Assembly: GCF_001669775.1 (NCBI RefSeq)
Contig: NZ_LXWK01000016.1
Span: 620,001 to 684,000 of the forward strand
Direction: 5' to 3'
Source of the DNA: Rheinheimera sp. SA_1
GTDB taxonomy: Bacteria; Pseudomonadota; Gammaproteobacteria; Enterobacterales; Alteromonadaceae
DNA length: 64,000 nucleotides
The position numbers and the translations under genes are program-made. Below, piece after piece: positions 35,826 through 45,531 of the stretch (within the stretch, counting starts at the first letter, position 1; each line of letters begins with the position of its first letter). The notes below the pieces were generated by a model that worked only from the letters and a program-made list of their open reading frames with translations, made no database searches and was not told the DNA's origin.

Positions 35826-37370
35826 TCATAAAGCTATATGCTGCCGTACCCGTTCAGCTAAACCCAAACCCGCCTCTGACATCGTCAAATAAGTGTGGTC
35901 GGCGCCGGCGGCAATAATGGCGCCGGCTTCATCTGAATGCATGCTATGCGACACAATCAAACCCACAAAACCGGCGTCGCGCAGTTTTCGCGCGGCAATT
36001 AGTTTTGCTTCCAAATCGCTCATACACAGCATCACCGCTTTCAGATTACCTAACTGCAAACCATGCCAGAACACCTGATCTTCAGCGTCAGCAAAAAAAA
36101 CATTATTACCGAGCGCCTGATGCTTAATGACCCGCGCCGGATCCGAATCCAGCGCCGCCAAATGGGTTTTATGCTGCAAATATTGATAAGCGGCAGTGCC
36201 GGTGCGGCCCATGCCCATAATCAACACTTCGGCATCGCCCAAGGATACCGGCTGTTCATCCGGGTGATGAATATTACGCTCAAACGGAATAAGCCTGGAT
36301 GCCCAGCGCTCGTATAAGGGGTGGGCATAACGATTGAGCGGCGCTGACACCACAAAGGACAATGCTACTGTTAATGCCAGTGGGATCAAAAACTGCGGCA
36401 TCGCCACACTCGCAACGATTAACGCAAATTCGCTGTAGTTGGTCAGTGTCAAACCAGTTAAAAAGGCACTGCGGGCCCGTAGTTTAAACATAATCAACAA
36501 GCCAAAAAACAACGCACCTTTGACCGGCAACAGCAACGTCATCAACGCGGCAAATAACCAGGCTTGTTGATCCGGTAACCCACCGAGGCCAATATTTAAG
36601 AAAAAACCAACCAGGAAAAACTCTTTTAAACCCCACAGCGTTTTGGAAAGCTCACCTGCTCTGGAATGGCTGGATAACAGCGCCCCAAACACCAAAGCGC
36701 CAAGTTCGGAACTTAAGCCCACCAGATGGAAACCGCCGCCACCCAGCACCACGGCCAGTAATACGCCGAACAAAATCTGTAAATCGTCATGACCGGTTAA
36801 ATCCATCAGCTTAAACAGCAGCGGTTTTAACAACGGGATGGCAAAGACTAATAATGCCCAGGGCGATGGCGCGACGCCTTGCGAAAAGCTCATCAGCCCC
36901 ATCGCAAACAAATCCTGCATAATTAAAATACCAACCGCCACCCGGCCGTGGAAAGCACGGATTTCCCGCTTTCCTTCCAGTACTTTTGCTGCCAGCACTG
37001 TGCTGGAAAACGCCAGCGCCGCGCCCAGCATCAAGGCGTGAAACCAATTTGGTTCAAAAGATAGGTAGATGATTGGCGCGTATAAAATAGCGGAAACCAC
37101 AAAATGCAGCACACTGCCGCCCAGCACTTCGGGTTTGCCGAGACTTCTGACATTCAGTTTTAAACCAACAGTAAACAACAGTAGCAACACGCCAAGATGG
37201 GCGACGTGGTCGATAATACTTTTGCCGGTAGGCGGCAATTGCAGTTCAGCAGCGTTCAGGGTAATCACAAAACCGGCGGCGAGATAACCAATCAGCGGCG
37301 GTAAGCCGATGAGCCGCACCAACATGCCAAGACTAAAGGCAAAACCAATCCAGACTGCTTCTAATAACAT
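35826..37370 (-). CDS. CPA2 family cation:proton antiporter with TrkA-N domain (YbaL/KefB-like)
   Basis: 514 aa. About twelve membrane helices of the Na+/H+ exchanger fold fill residues 1-370 (opening GFAFSLGMLVRLIGLPPLIGYL). The Rossmann-type RCK domain in the C-terminus begins EVLIMGMGRTGTAAYQYL. The family exports K+ or other monovalent cations in exchange for protons, gated by nucleotide binding. It converges on the TrkH operon, giving a local uptake/efflux pair. GGAG precedes the ATG by 7 nt. Confidence 0.85.
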   Translation of the reverse strand: MLLEAVWIGFAFSLGMLVRLIGLPPLIGYLAAGFVITLNAAELQLPPTGKSIIDHVAHLGVLLLLFTVGLKLNVRSLGKPEVLGGSVLHFVVSAILYAPIIYLSFEPNWFHALMLGAALAFSSTVLAAKVLEGKREIRAFHGRVAVGILIMQDLFAMGLMSFSQGVAPSPWALLVFAIPLLKPLLFKLMDLTGHDDLQILFGVLLAVVLGGGGFHLVGLSSELGALVFGALLSSHSRAGELSKTLWGLKEFFLVGFFLNIGLGGLPDQQAWLFAALMTLLLPVKGALFFGLLIMFKLRARSAFLTGLTLTNYSEFALIVASVAMPQFLIPLALTVALSFVVSAPLNRYAHPLYERWASRLIPFERNIHHPDEQPVSLGDAEVLIMGMGRTGTAAYQYLQHKTHLAALDSDPARVIKHQALGNNVFFADAEDQVFWHGLQLGNLKAVMLCMSDLEAKLIAARKLRDAGFVGLIVSHSMHSDEAGAIIAAGADHTYLTMSEAGLGLAERVRQHIAL

Positions 37371-37526
37371 AATACTCCTTGCATGCTTACAATAGCTGCA
37401 CTGCCAGTTTGATTGGGTTCTGTGATATAGAGTAGGTTATTTTAGGCTGGGAATATTTTATCCAGCAAGCATTTGGCAGCAACAGCAGCGGCGTGCTTGC
37501 GCTGGATCAATTTACTGCCCTTGTTG

Positions 37527-37781
37527 TCACTCCAATCGAATTTTGCGTTGTAAAGCCAATTTAGCTTTGGCCTGCTGCCACTCACTTTGGGTAATGGCAC
37601 TGGTTGGTTGATGCGCTTCGTTATCAACTTTGCTTTTTCGTTCGGCCAAATGAGCGATGATCTGTAATTGCTCAGCATCGGTTCTTTTATTCCAATCAAC
37701 GATTTCCTCGATATGGCGATAACAACCGATGCAAATTTTGTCGCTGTTGAGCTTACAACTGGCGATACAAGGTGAATCCAT
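37527..37781 (-). CDS. DUF1289 family small protein
   Basis: 84 aa with the DUF1289 pattern DSPCIASCKLNSDKICIGCYRHIEEIVDW: four cysteines in the first 25 residues, probably binding a metal, then a tryptophan and an acidic helix. The function of the family is unknown. A 158-aa opening covering the same DNA in another frame lacks any recognisable feature and is not a gene. It is transcribed leftward, upstream of the antiporter gene's 3' end side and divergent from the large amidohydrolase. Confidence 0.75.
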   Translation of the reverse strand: MDSPCIASCKLNSDKICIGCYRHIEEIVDWNKRTDAEQLQIIAHLAERKSKVDNEAHQPTSAITQSEWQQAKAKLALQRKIRLE

Positions 37782-38023
37782 TTCGCTTCACAACCCTCAT
37801 TACTTTTTACACTTTCCAGCCTGTCTCCGGCAAATATACCGCAAAGCTGCGCAATCGACAGTAGTTTGTCGGTTTTGCCGGGTAAGTCAGCGCAGGCAAC
37901 GTCAAAAGCTCTGCCCAAACTCAGCTATCTGTGGCAAGTTAAGCTGTTATTAAAAACTTAAAACCAAGTCGCCGACTACAGGCGATCTTAATTCAAATCA
38001 ACATCCCCATCTGAGGAACATCG

Positions 38024-41000
38024 ATGAAATCATGGCAATTCAGCCTGCTGGCCCTGGCCGTCAGCAGCAGCTTTACCCTGCAAGCCGCCGACACTAAAGC
38101 CGACACCGACAGCAAAAAACCAGAGTGGAACGTCAATAAGCCACAAGGCCAGTTTAAAACCATCAATATTAAAACTGAAACCGGCACCTGGATGAACCTG
38201 GATATCAGCCCGGATGGCAAAACGGTGGTGTTTGATTTGCTGGGTGATTTATATTCGATGTCGATCAATGGCGGTACACCAAAACAACTGACCAATGATA
38301 TCGGCTGGCAGATGCAGCCGAAATTTAGCCCGGATGGCAAGTATATTGCCTACACCAGCGATGAAGGTGGTGGCGATAATATCTGGGTAATGAACGTAGA
38401 TGGCAGCAATGCCAAAGCCGTCACCAACGAGACTTTCCGCTTGCTCAATAGCCCAGACTGGAGCCCGGATGGCGAGTTTATCGTCGCCCGCAAACACTTT
38501 ACCAATACCCGAAGCCTGGGCGCCGGCGAAATCTGGCAATACCATAAAACCGGTGGCAGCGGCGTAATGTTGACCGAAAAAGCCAATGACCAAAAAGACT
38601 TAGGCGAACCGGCCTTTTCGCCGGATGGTAAATATGTCTACTTCTCGCAAGACAATACGCCAGGCAACACCTTTCACTACAGCAAAGACTCCGAGCAAGG
38701 CATTTATGTGATTAAACGCTTTGAACGCGAAACCGGCAAAATTGAAGTGTTGCTGGAAGGTGCCGGCGGCGCTGTCCGGCCTACGCCATCACCGGATGGC
38801 AAAAAACTGGCATATATCCGCCGCGTCGATTTCAAAACCACGTTATTTATCTATGACTTAGACTCAGGCGAACAGACTGAATTGTATAGCGAACTTGATC
38901 GCGACATGCAGGAAACCTGGGCCATTCATGGCGTATACCCAACGTTAAGTTTTACTCCGGACAATAAAAATATTGTGTTCTGGGCTGGTGGCAAAATTAA
39001 GACCCTGACTTTGGCCGACAAATCAGTCAAAGACATCGCCTTTAACATCAATACCGAAAAACAAATTCAGACCGCAGTGCGCGTAAAGCAAGAGCTGGAT
39101 CAAGAGCAGATTGACGTGAAAATGCTGCGGTTTGTGCAAGCTTCCCCGGATGGCAAAACCATTGTCTATTCGGCGCTTGGCCATTTGTATCAGGTCGATG
39201 CTAAAGGTGGCACACCAAAACGCCTGACTAAACAAAACGACGAATTTGAGCTGTATCCACAGTTTTCACGCGACGGTAAAAAGCTGGTCTATGTCAGCTG
39301 GCATGATCAGAATCAGGGCAAAGTAAAAGTACTGGATTTACGCAGCGGCAAAGTGACTGACGTCGTCAAAGCTCCGGGCAAATATGTCGAACCAACTTTT
39401 AGCCCGGATGGCAGCACCATCGTGTTCCGCAAAGGCGGCGCCGGTAGTTTGCTCGATAAAAAATGGTCGTTAAACACTGGTTTGTATGCAGTAAAAGTGG
39501 CTGGTGGCGAGCCAACGCTGATTAGCCGCAATGGTTATGCACCGCATTTTTCTGATCGCAACGACCGCGTGTTCGCCCAGGATTTTGGCGCCTCGCCAAC
39601 TTTACTGAGCATCGATTTAGCCAAACAGACCCAACGTACGTTATATAGCGCCAAATACGGCACCGAATTTAAAGTATCGCCGGATGGCAAGTTTGTCGCT
39701 TTTGCCGATCGCTTTAAAGTTTATGTGACACCTTTTGCAGAGCGTGGCGCGGTGATTGATATTGGCGGCTCGGATACCCAGTTCCCGGTGAAACAATTGT
39801 CGGTGCGTGCTGGCGAAAACATCAGCTGGAGCGGTAATAGCCAACAGCTGTACTGGAACTTAGGGCCAGAGCTTTATCATGCTGATATTAATCAAGTGTT
39901 TGCGATTGAAGGCAAAAAAGACTTCACCGCTAAAAATGGCCTGAACATTGGTTTTAAAGCTGACGCTTACAAACCTGAAGGCGTGGTGGCGTTCACTGGC
40001 GGCCAGGTCATTACCATGAATGGCGATACCGTCATTCAGGATGGCGTGGTGATCGTCGAAAACAACCTGATTAAAGCCGTTGGCAGCAAAGCCGAGGTGC
40101 AAATTCCATCAGGTGCTAAAGTGATTGATATCACTGGTAAAACTATTATGCCGGGCTTGTTTGATGCGCACGCGCACGGTGGACAGGGTGTGAATCAGCT
40201 TATTCCACAGCAAAACTATGCCAACTACGCCAGTTTAGCGCTCGGTGTCACCGCCATTCACGACCCGTCGAATGATACCCAGGAAATTTTCACCGCCAGC
40301 GAACTGCAAAAAACCGGTGCAATCGTCGGCCCGCGGATTTTCTCTACCGGCACCATTTTGTACGGTGCTTATGGCCCGGGTTACACCTCGCATGTTGATA
40401 GTCTGGACGATGCCAAGTTTCATTTAGAGCGGCTGAAAAAAGTCGGTGCGTTCTCGGTGAAAAGCTACAACCAGCCGCGACGGAATCAACGCCAGCAAGT
40501 CATTCAAGCGGCGCGGGATCTGGACATGATGGTAGTGCCGGAAGGTGGTTCACTGCTGCAGCATAACTTAAGCATGGTGGTCGACGGCCATACCACGCTG
40601 GAGCATTCACTGCCGGCGGCCAAATTATACGACGACGTGAAACAGTTATGGCAACAAAGCGGCACCGCTTACACCCCAACGCTGGTGGTGGCTTATGGCG
40701 GCATTTGGGGCGAAAACTACTGGTACGACAAAACTGAAGTGTGGAAACACCCACGTTTAAGCAAATTTGTACCGATGGACGAATTACGGCCACGCAGCAT
40801 GCGCCGCCCGACTGCGCCTTTGCATCACTATAACCATTTCAGCATCGCCAAGTCGGCGAAGGAGCTGAGTGACTTAGGCGTCATCACCAATATCGGCGCG
40901 CACGGCCAGCGTGAAAGTTTGGGTGCACACTGGGAAATCTGGATGTTTGCCCAGGGCGGTATGACACCGCTGCAAGCACTAAAAACTGCCACCATTAACC

Positions 41001-41221
41001 CGGCAAAAACCTTTGGCATGGACCATCAATTAGGGTCGCTGGAAGCAGGCAAACTAGCAGACTTAATTGTGATCGACGGCAACCCGCTCGCCAATATTCA
41101 GGACAGCGACAAGGTATCGATGACCATGGTCAACGGCCGTTTATTTGACGCCGCCAGCATGAATGAGCTAAATGGCAAAGAAACTAAACGTTTGCCGTTT
41201 TATTTTGAAGCGCGTGAATAA
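38024..41221 (+). CDS. Exported beta-propeller/amidohydrolase fusion protein
   Basis: 1065 aa with a Sec signal (about residues 1-21, ending LQAAD). Residues 50-620 hold repeated TolB/PD40-type propeller blades, seen as recurring SPDGK motifs. From about residue 650 an amidohydrolase domain follows: opening strand GGQVITMNGDTVIQDG, metal-binding HAHGG in LFDAHAHGGQG, further histidines in VDGHTTLEHSL and NIGAHGQRE, and the closing DLIVIDGNPL typical of imidazolonepropionase-like enzymes. It is probably a periplasmic hydrolase of a cyclic amide or peptide-like compound; the substrate is unknown. A bidirectional terminator follows. Confidence 0.85.
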   Translation: MKSWQFSLLALAVSSSFTLQAADTKADTDSKKPEWNVNKPQGQFKTINIKTETGTWMNLDISPDGKTVVFDLLGDLYSMSINGGTPKQLTNDIGWQMQPKFSPDGKYIAYTSDEGGGDNIWVMNVDGSNAKAVTNETFRLLNSPDWSPDGEFIVARKHFTNTRSLGAGEIWQYHKTGGSGVMLTEKANDQKDLGEPAFSPDGKYVYFSQDNTPGNTFHYSKDSEQGIYVIKRFERETGKIEVLLEGAGGAVRPTPSPDGKKLAYIRRVDFKTTLFIYDLDSGEQTELYSELDRDMQETWAIHGVYPTLSFTPDNKNIVFWAGGKIKTLTLADKSVKDIAFNINTEKQIQTAVRVKQELDQEQIDVKMLRFVQASPDGKTIVYSALGHLYQVDAKGGTPKRLTKQNDEFELYPQFSRDGKKLVYVSWHDQNQGKVKVLDLRSGKVTDVVKAPGKYVEPTFSPDGSTIVFRKGGAGSLLDKKWSLNTGLYAVKVAGGEPTLISRNGYAPHFSDRNDRVFAQDFGASPTLLSIDLAKQTQRTLYSAKYGTEFKVSPDGKFVAFADRFKVYVTPFAERGAVIDIGGSDTQFPVKQLSVRAGENISWSGNSQQLYWNLGPELYHADINQVFAIEGKKDFTAKNGLNIGFKADAYKPEGVVAFTGGQVITMNGDTVIQDGVVIVENNLIKAVGSKAEVQIPSGAKVIDITGKTIMPGLFDAHAHGGQGVNQLIPQQNYANYASLALGVTAIHDPSNDTQEIFTASELQKTGAIVGPRIFSTGTILYGAYGPGYTSHVDSLDDAKFHLERLKKVGAFSVKSYNQPRRNQRQQVIQAARDLDMMVVPEGGSLLQHNLSMVVDGHTTLEHSLPAAKLYDDVKQLWQQSGTAYTPTLVVAYGGIWGENYWYDKTEVWKHPRLSKFVPMDELRPRSMRRPTAPLHHYNHFSIAKSAKELSDLGVITNIGAHGQRESLGAHWEIWMFAQGGMTPLQALKTATINPAKTFGMDHQLGSLEAGKLADLIVIDGNPLANIQDSDKVSMTMVNGRLFDAASMNELNGKETKRLPFYFEARE

Positions 41222-41246
41222 GGGTTAGTACGAATCTCATCCCATG

Positions 41247-41283
41247 AAAAAAGGCCTGCAACAGCGATGTCGCAGGCCTTTTT
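41247..41283. terminator. Bidirectional intrinsic terminator
   Basis: AAAAAGGCCTGC and GCAGGCCTTTTT form a 12-bp stem around a 12-nt loop, between the convergent amidohydrolase and rhodanese genes. The A-run and T-run allow it to work in both directions. Confidence 0.92.
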
Positions 41284-41317
41284 GTTCGAGATTCTTAAGA
41301 TCCAACGTTGTGGCAGA

Positions 41318-41653
41318 TTATGGTTTTTTCGGTTGTTTCGCTGATAACTCTTCGTAGCCACCAGCGTTTTGCACCTTGGTATAACCCAGTTCTTTCAGCG
41401 CTGCTTCGGCAAGTCCGCTACGCCGGCCAGAGCGGCAATACAACTTAATTTCAGCATTTTTATCTTGGGTGACCGAACCAATTTTACTGCTGATCTCGGT
41501 ATGGACAATATTGACTGCGCCAGGCAAATGTCCTTGGCTAAATTCCTCACTACTACGCACATCAATCCAAATGGTTTCGGCCAGTGCACTGCCACTGACC
41601 ATGGCCGTCAGCAACAAAGCCAGAACCAGACCACACTTTTTAGATATAGGCAT
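41318..41653 (-). CDS. Periplasmic single-domain rhodanese (PspE-like)
   Basis: 111 aa from the ATG at 41651-41653. A signal peptide (MPISKKCGLVLALLLTAM..ALA, cleavage near residue 25) is followed by one rhodanese domain: IWIDVRSSEEFSQGHLPGA, and the active-site Cys in LYCRSGRRSG. It transfers sulfane sulfur, for example from thiosulfate, in the periplasm. The size and export match PspE, but the gene is 36 kb from the psp operon here, so I give no symbol. Confidence 0.85.
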   Translation of the reverse strand: MPISKKCGLVLALLLTAMVSGSALAETIWIDVRSSEEFSQGHLPGAVNIVHTEISSKIGSVTQDKNAEIKLYCRSGRRSGLAEAALKELGYTKVQNAGGYEELSAKQPKKP

Positions 41654-41908
41654 CAAACACTCCTTACTTAGTTGGATCTGTAATGCTGTTAAGATCATGC
41701 AGAGGGTAGATTAACACCTTACAATTCTATCATAAGTTAATTCTAATGTTATTTGCCTGAGGATCAGACACAGACTGCAACCCCACTCTCACTCCTTATT
41801 AAATTGCTAGGCGTCCTGAATTGTTTTCCGGTTATTCGGATCCTGGGCATTATTTTGTCAGCCTGAGATTCTTTTTCAATCCATGACGAAGTCGTCACTG
41901 GATCATCA

Positions 41909-42451
41909 TTAGGCCGTCACTGGCACCAACATATTCAAATCTTTAAACTCACCAACCGAAGCAGCTATCACTTCACGGGCGATGGCGGTTTGTTCTTCGC
42001 TGTGGGTTTCAACCACCAGTACCACATCACCATGTTTGATCGCGGCCATAATCAAATCGGCAAATTGGCCCTGAGGTTCGCCGCTGCCGGCCGATGCGCC
42101 AACCACAGCACCGGCGACTGCGCCAAGACTGGCGCCCCAGCCTAATAACATCAATGGCGCTAACACTGGGGCTGCGACAAACAAACTTACATTAGCCGCG
42201 ACTAAAGCGATGGTGGTCAGGCCGCCAAGACCGGTGCCGACAGCGGTGCCAATAGCACCATCTACCAACATATCTTTGAGCACCACATTACTTTTTGCTA
42301 AAGGATCAGGCGCCAGAGGTGAATCGGCGTCGCCGCTGTAAATCTGCAGTTGGGCGGCGCTGAAGCCACGTTGCGCTAACGTACTCATGGTGGACTCAGC
42401 CGGAGCAAGGTTGGTGAAAAAGCCTGAAACATGATGCCGGTAAGGGGTCAT
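41909..42451 (-). CDS. Glycine-rich membrane protein of unknown function
   Basis: 180 aa from the ATG at 42449-42451 (GGAG upstream); the frame extends to 42544 without support. The N-terminal third is polar, with GFSAAQLQIYSGDADSPLA, reminiscent of proteins that sense or bury a small alpha/beta fold. The middle has two hydrophobic, glycine-zipper segments (IGTAVGTGLGGLTTIALVAA and GWGASLGAVAGAVVGASAG). The C-terminal VVLVVETHSEEQTAIAREVI forms a beta-alpha unit. I do not recognise a named family. It is 95 bp downstream of the P-type ATPase in the same direction and may be its partner. Confidence 0.6.
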   Translation of the reverse strand: MTPYRHHVSGFFTNLAPAESTMSTLAQRGFSAAQLQIYSGDADSPLAPDPLAKSNVVLKDMLVDGAIGTAVGTGLGGLTTIALVAANVSLFVAAPVLAPLMLLGWGASLGAVAGAVVGASAGSGEPQGQFADLIMAAIKHGDVVLVVETHSEEQTAIAREVIAASVGEFKDLNMLVPVTA

Positions 42452-42546
42452 ACAATTCTCCGGAGGCAGCGCTGAAGTGTTCAGCCATTGCTCGCAGACT
42501 AACAAAAACACCAACCTTCGTCTGTGCGTAACCGAACTCAGCAAAA

Positions 42547-45315
42547 TTAAACCGGCGCCTGCGACTCTTGCTTCGCGGTGATCAGCGGAGGAAACCAGCG
42601 CAGCCGCAGCTGTTTTTCAACTTCCAGTATCAGGTAAAACAACACGCCAATACCAAGGATCATCAGGCAGCCTTGCCAGCCGATAGCTTCAGTACCAAAC
42701 ACCGGTTGCAGCAAAGGAATGTAGGTAATAGCCAGCTGTGCGACCATCACCAGTATCACCGTCAGCCATACCACTTTGGTACCTTTGAGCAACTGCCAGT
42801 TCAGCACACTGCTGCTCATATTGCGCACGTAAAACAGGTGAAACACCTCCAGCACCACCAGCATATTCAGCGCCATGGTGCGGGCCAGCTGTTCGCTGCC
42901 ACCTTGCGCTATCGCATACCCAAAGACCACATAAACAGCAGCACAAAACAGCAGTGCGACCAGGATGATGTGCCAGACCAGGCTGCGATTGAGCAAACTG
43001 GCATTGCGATCTCTGGGCGGTTGTTGCATGCTTTGTGGCTCGGCGGGTTCAAAGGCCAGCGCCAGACCTAAGGTCGTTGCAGTGATGAGGTTAATCCATA
43101 AAATCTGCACGGCAGTAATGGGCAACGTCCAGCCAAACAATAAGGCGAGGATCACGGTTAAGGCTTCGCCGGCATTGGTTGGTAAAGTCCAGCGGATCAC
43201 TTTGGTGATATTGGCATAGACAGTCCGGCCTTCCTGCACGGCAGCAACAATAGAGGCAAAATTATCATCCGCCAGCACCAGATCGGCGGCTTCGCGGGCT
43301 GCGGCACTGCCTTTGTCGCCCATTGCAATACCAGCGTCGGCACGTTTTAGCGCGGGCGCATCGTTCACCCCATCGCCGGTCATCGCGACCGTCAGGCCAT
43401 GCGATTGCAAAGCCGTCACCAAGCGTAGTTTGTGCTCCGGACTGGTACGGGCAAATACATTACAACTAAGCGCCTGCTGCTTTAATTCGTCGTCCGACAA
43501 ACTATCCAGATCGACACCGGTTAGCACCTGCGCCGGGTTTTCTAAGCCAATTTGACTGGCGATGGCCGCTGCGGTTTTGACATGATCGCCGGTGATCATT
43601 TTGACCACAATGCCAGCCGTGGCGCATTCTTTAATGGCCGCAATTGCTTCGGGTCTTGGTGGATCGATCAGGCCGGTCAAACCCAGCAGCGTTAGTTGGC
43701 CAATCTCAGCCAGTTTGAGTTCGGATAAGACGCTTTGCTGCGGCTGACAGGCAAACGCCAACACCCGTAAGCCTTGTCCTGCCAGACTATCTATCTGTTG
43801 TTGCCAGTAACCAAGGTCCAGTGCGACTTGACTACCGTCGGCCTGCCGCTGCGCGGTACACAAGGCAAACACCGCTTCCGGCGCGCCTTTGATATAAAGC
43901 TGCTGCGCATCACCCTGTTGGTGCAAAGTTGCCATCCAGCGGTGCGCGGCATCAAATGGCAGCGTCTCCAACCGTGGCTGTTGCGTTTTGATGTCTTCCC
44001 CAGCGCCCGCTTTTGCGGCAAACGCCAATAACGCCACTTCCATTGGATCGCCTTCGCCGCGCCACTGGTCGTCTTGCTGCTGCAATTGGGCATCGTTGCA
44101 AAGCAAAGCGGCCATGGCAATCTGCTGTAGCGCCTGATCTGGCGCTATGGGTTTAACCTGCTTAGTCTTGTCTGAATTTACCGGCTTTAATGTGCCAACC
44201 GGAGCATAACCCTCGCCAACAACTTCCAACACCTGAGCGGCCGTTTGCACCACGGTCACCCGCATTTCGTTACGGGTTAAAGTACCGGTTTTGTCAGTAC
44301 AAATCACCGAAACCGCGCCTAAGGTTTCAATCGATGGTAATTGCCGGACAATCACCTGACGTTTCGCCATCGCTTGCACGCCAATCGCCAGGGTGATGGT
44401 CATCACCGCAGGTAAACCTTCCGGAATAGCTGCCACGGATAACCCCACCAACAGCACAAAGAGATCTGCCAACAGGTACTCACCAAAGGCATAGCCGTAG
44501 CCCAGCAGCAATAAAGCGATGATTAGAATAAACCCGGTCAGACGGCGGGCAAAACTGTCCATTTGCTGCACCAGAGGCGTGCTTAGAGTATCGACTTTAT
44601 CCAGCAGCTCACTGATCCGGCCCATCTCTGTTTGCTTACCGATACCGACCACCCAGCCTTGCCCCTGCCCGGTACTGATTAACGTGCCGGCATACAGCAT
44701 GTTCTGCCGATCGCCCAATGCGGCTGCCGCCTCCACAACCGCCAAATCTTTAGCGCTTGGCAACGATTCGCCGGTCAACATCGCTTCTTGTACGGTCAGG
44801 CTATTTGCAGCAAACAAACGGATATCAGCCGGTACTTTGTCGCCGGCTGCCAACAACACCACATCACCGGGCACCAATTGGCTGGCTTCAATGCTTTGAC
44901 GGTTGTTATCACGAAGGACTGCCGCCTGCGGCGCCAGTAGCTCCCGAATGGCATTCATGGCTTGTTCGGCTTTGCCTTCCTGCAGATAACCAACCAGCGC
45001 ATTCGCCAGCACCACCGCGATAATCACCCCGGTATCGACCCAGTGTTGTAATAACGCTGTGATCAGCGCCGATGCCAATAGGACGTAAATCAGCACATTG
45101 TGAAACTGACTGAACAACCGCCGCCAATTGCTGCGAATTTCCGCCACCGGTAAACTGTTTTCACCGTATTGGCTTTGTAAGGCTGCTATCTCTGCAACCG
45201 CCAAACCGTCAGTTCCGGTTTTTAGTTGTTCTGCGACTGCTTCTGCCGCCATGGCATGCCAATGCAGCTTTATCTGTTGCGGGTCTGCGGCAGCAGGTGT
45301 GACTGATGATGTCAT
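42547..45315 (-). CDS. Cation-transporting P-type ATPase, P2A-like
   Basis: 922 aa from the ATG at 45313-45315. The phosphorylated Asp is in CTDKTGTLTRNE (about residue 338), with the A-domain LTGESLP and the hinge MTGDGVNDAPALK. The M4 motif AAIPEGLPAVMT is that of Ca2+ and Na+/K+-type pumps. In M5/M6 it reads TNAGEAL and WINLITATTLG, where sarcoplasmic-type Ca2+ pumps have an Asp after NLVT. That makes the ion uncertain; it resembles CtpF-type bacterial pumps. N- and C-terminal cytoplasmic and transmembrane regions are complete, with about ten helices. Confidence 0.87.
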   Translation of the reverse strand: MTSSVTPAAADPQQIKLHWHAMAAEAVAEQLKTGTDGLAVAEIAALQSQYGENSLPVAEIRSNWRRLFSQFHNVLIYVLLASALITALLQHWVDTGVIIAVVLANALVGYLQEGKAEQAMNAIRELLAPQAAVLRDNNRQSIEASQLVPGDVVLLAAGDKVPADIRLFAANSLTVQEAMLTGESLPSAKDLAVVEAAAALGDRQNMLYAGTLISTGQGQGWVVGIGKQTEMGRISELLDKVDTLSTPLVQQMDSFARRLTGFILIIALLLLGYGYAFGEYLLADLFVLLVGLSVAAIPEGLPAVMTITLAIGVQAMAKRQVIVRQLPSIETLGAVSVICTDKTGTLTRNEMRVTVVQTAAQVLEVVGEGYAPVGTLKPVNSDKTKQVKPIAPDQALQQIAMAALLCNDAQLQQQDDQWRGEGDPMEVALLAFAAKAGAGEDIKTQQPRLETLPFDAAHRWMATLHQQGDAQQLYIKGAPEAVFALCTAQRQADGSQVALDLGYWQQQIDSLAGQGLRVLAFACQPQQSVLSELKLAEIGQLTLLGLTGLIDPPRPEAIAAIKECATAGIVVKMITGDHVKTAAAIASQIGLENPAQVLTGVDLDSLSDDELKQQALSCNVFARTSPEHKLRLVTALQSHGLTVAMTGDGVNDAPALKRADAGIAMGDKGSAAAREAADLVLADDNFASIVAAVQEGRTVYANITKVIRWTLPTNAGEALTVILALLFGWTLPITAVQILWINLITATTLGLALAFEPAEPQSMQQPPRDRNASLLNRSLVWHIILVALLFCAAVYVVFGYAIAQGGSEQLARTMALNMLVVLEVFHLFYVRNMSSSVLNWQLLKGTKVVWLTVILVMVAQLAITYIPLLQPVFGTEAIGWQGCLMILGIGVLFYLILEVEKQLRLRWFPPLITAKQESQAPV

Positions 45316-45531
45316 AAAGCACGGCGTCCTCGTAAATAGCACACAACAAATCCCTGTGGATCCGCCAGGTCAAATGTTCCCAAAAACACCCTAACACACC
45401 TTCAGATCTCGTCTGTCTGATAGCGCTCACAGTCCCGCTCTGCCACAGGCCTTTTCACAACGCCAGCCGAAAAGCGTTCTGGACAAGCGCGCTACAGCTG
45501 ACATACTCAGTCGTATACCACGCTTTGTTAA

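Noticed and set aside
37442-37918. 158-aa minus-strand open frame over the DUF1289 gene
   Set aside because: It covers the DUF1289 gene in another frame and shows no domain. The shorter gene has the conserved cysteine pattern.
42568-43071. 167-aa plus-strand open frame
   Set aside because: It is antisense to the P-type ATPase C-terminus, has low complexity and shows no known domain.
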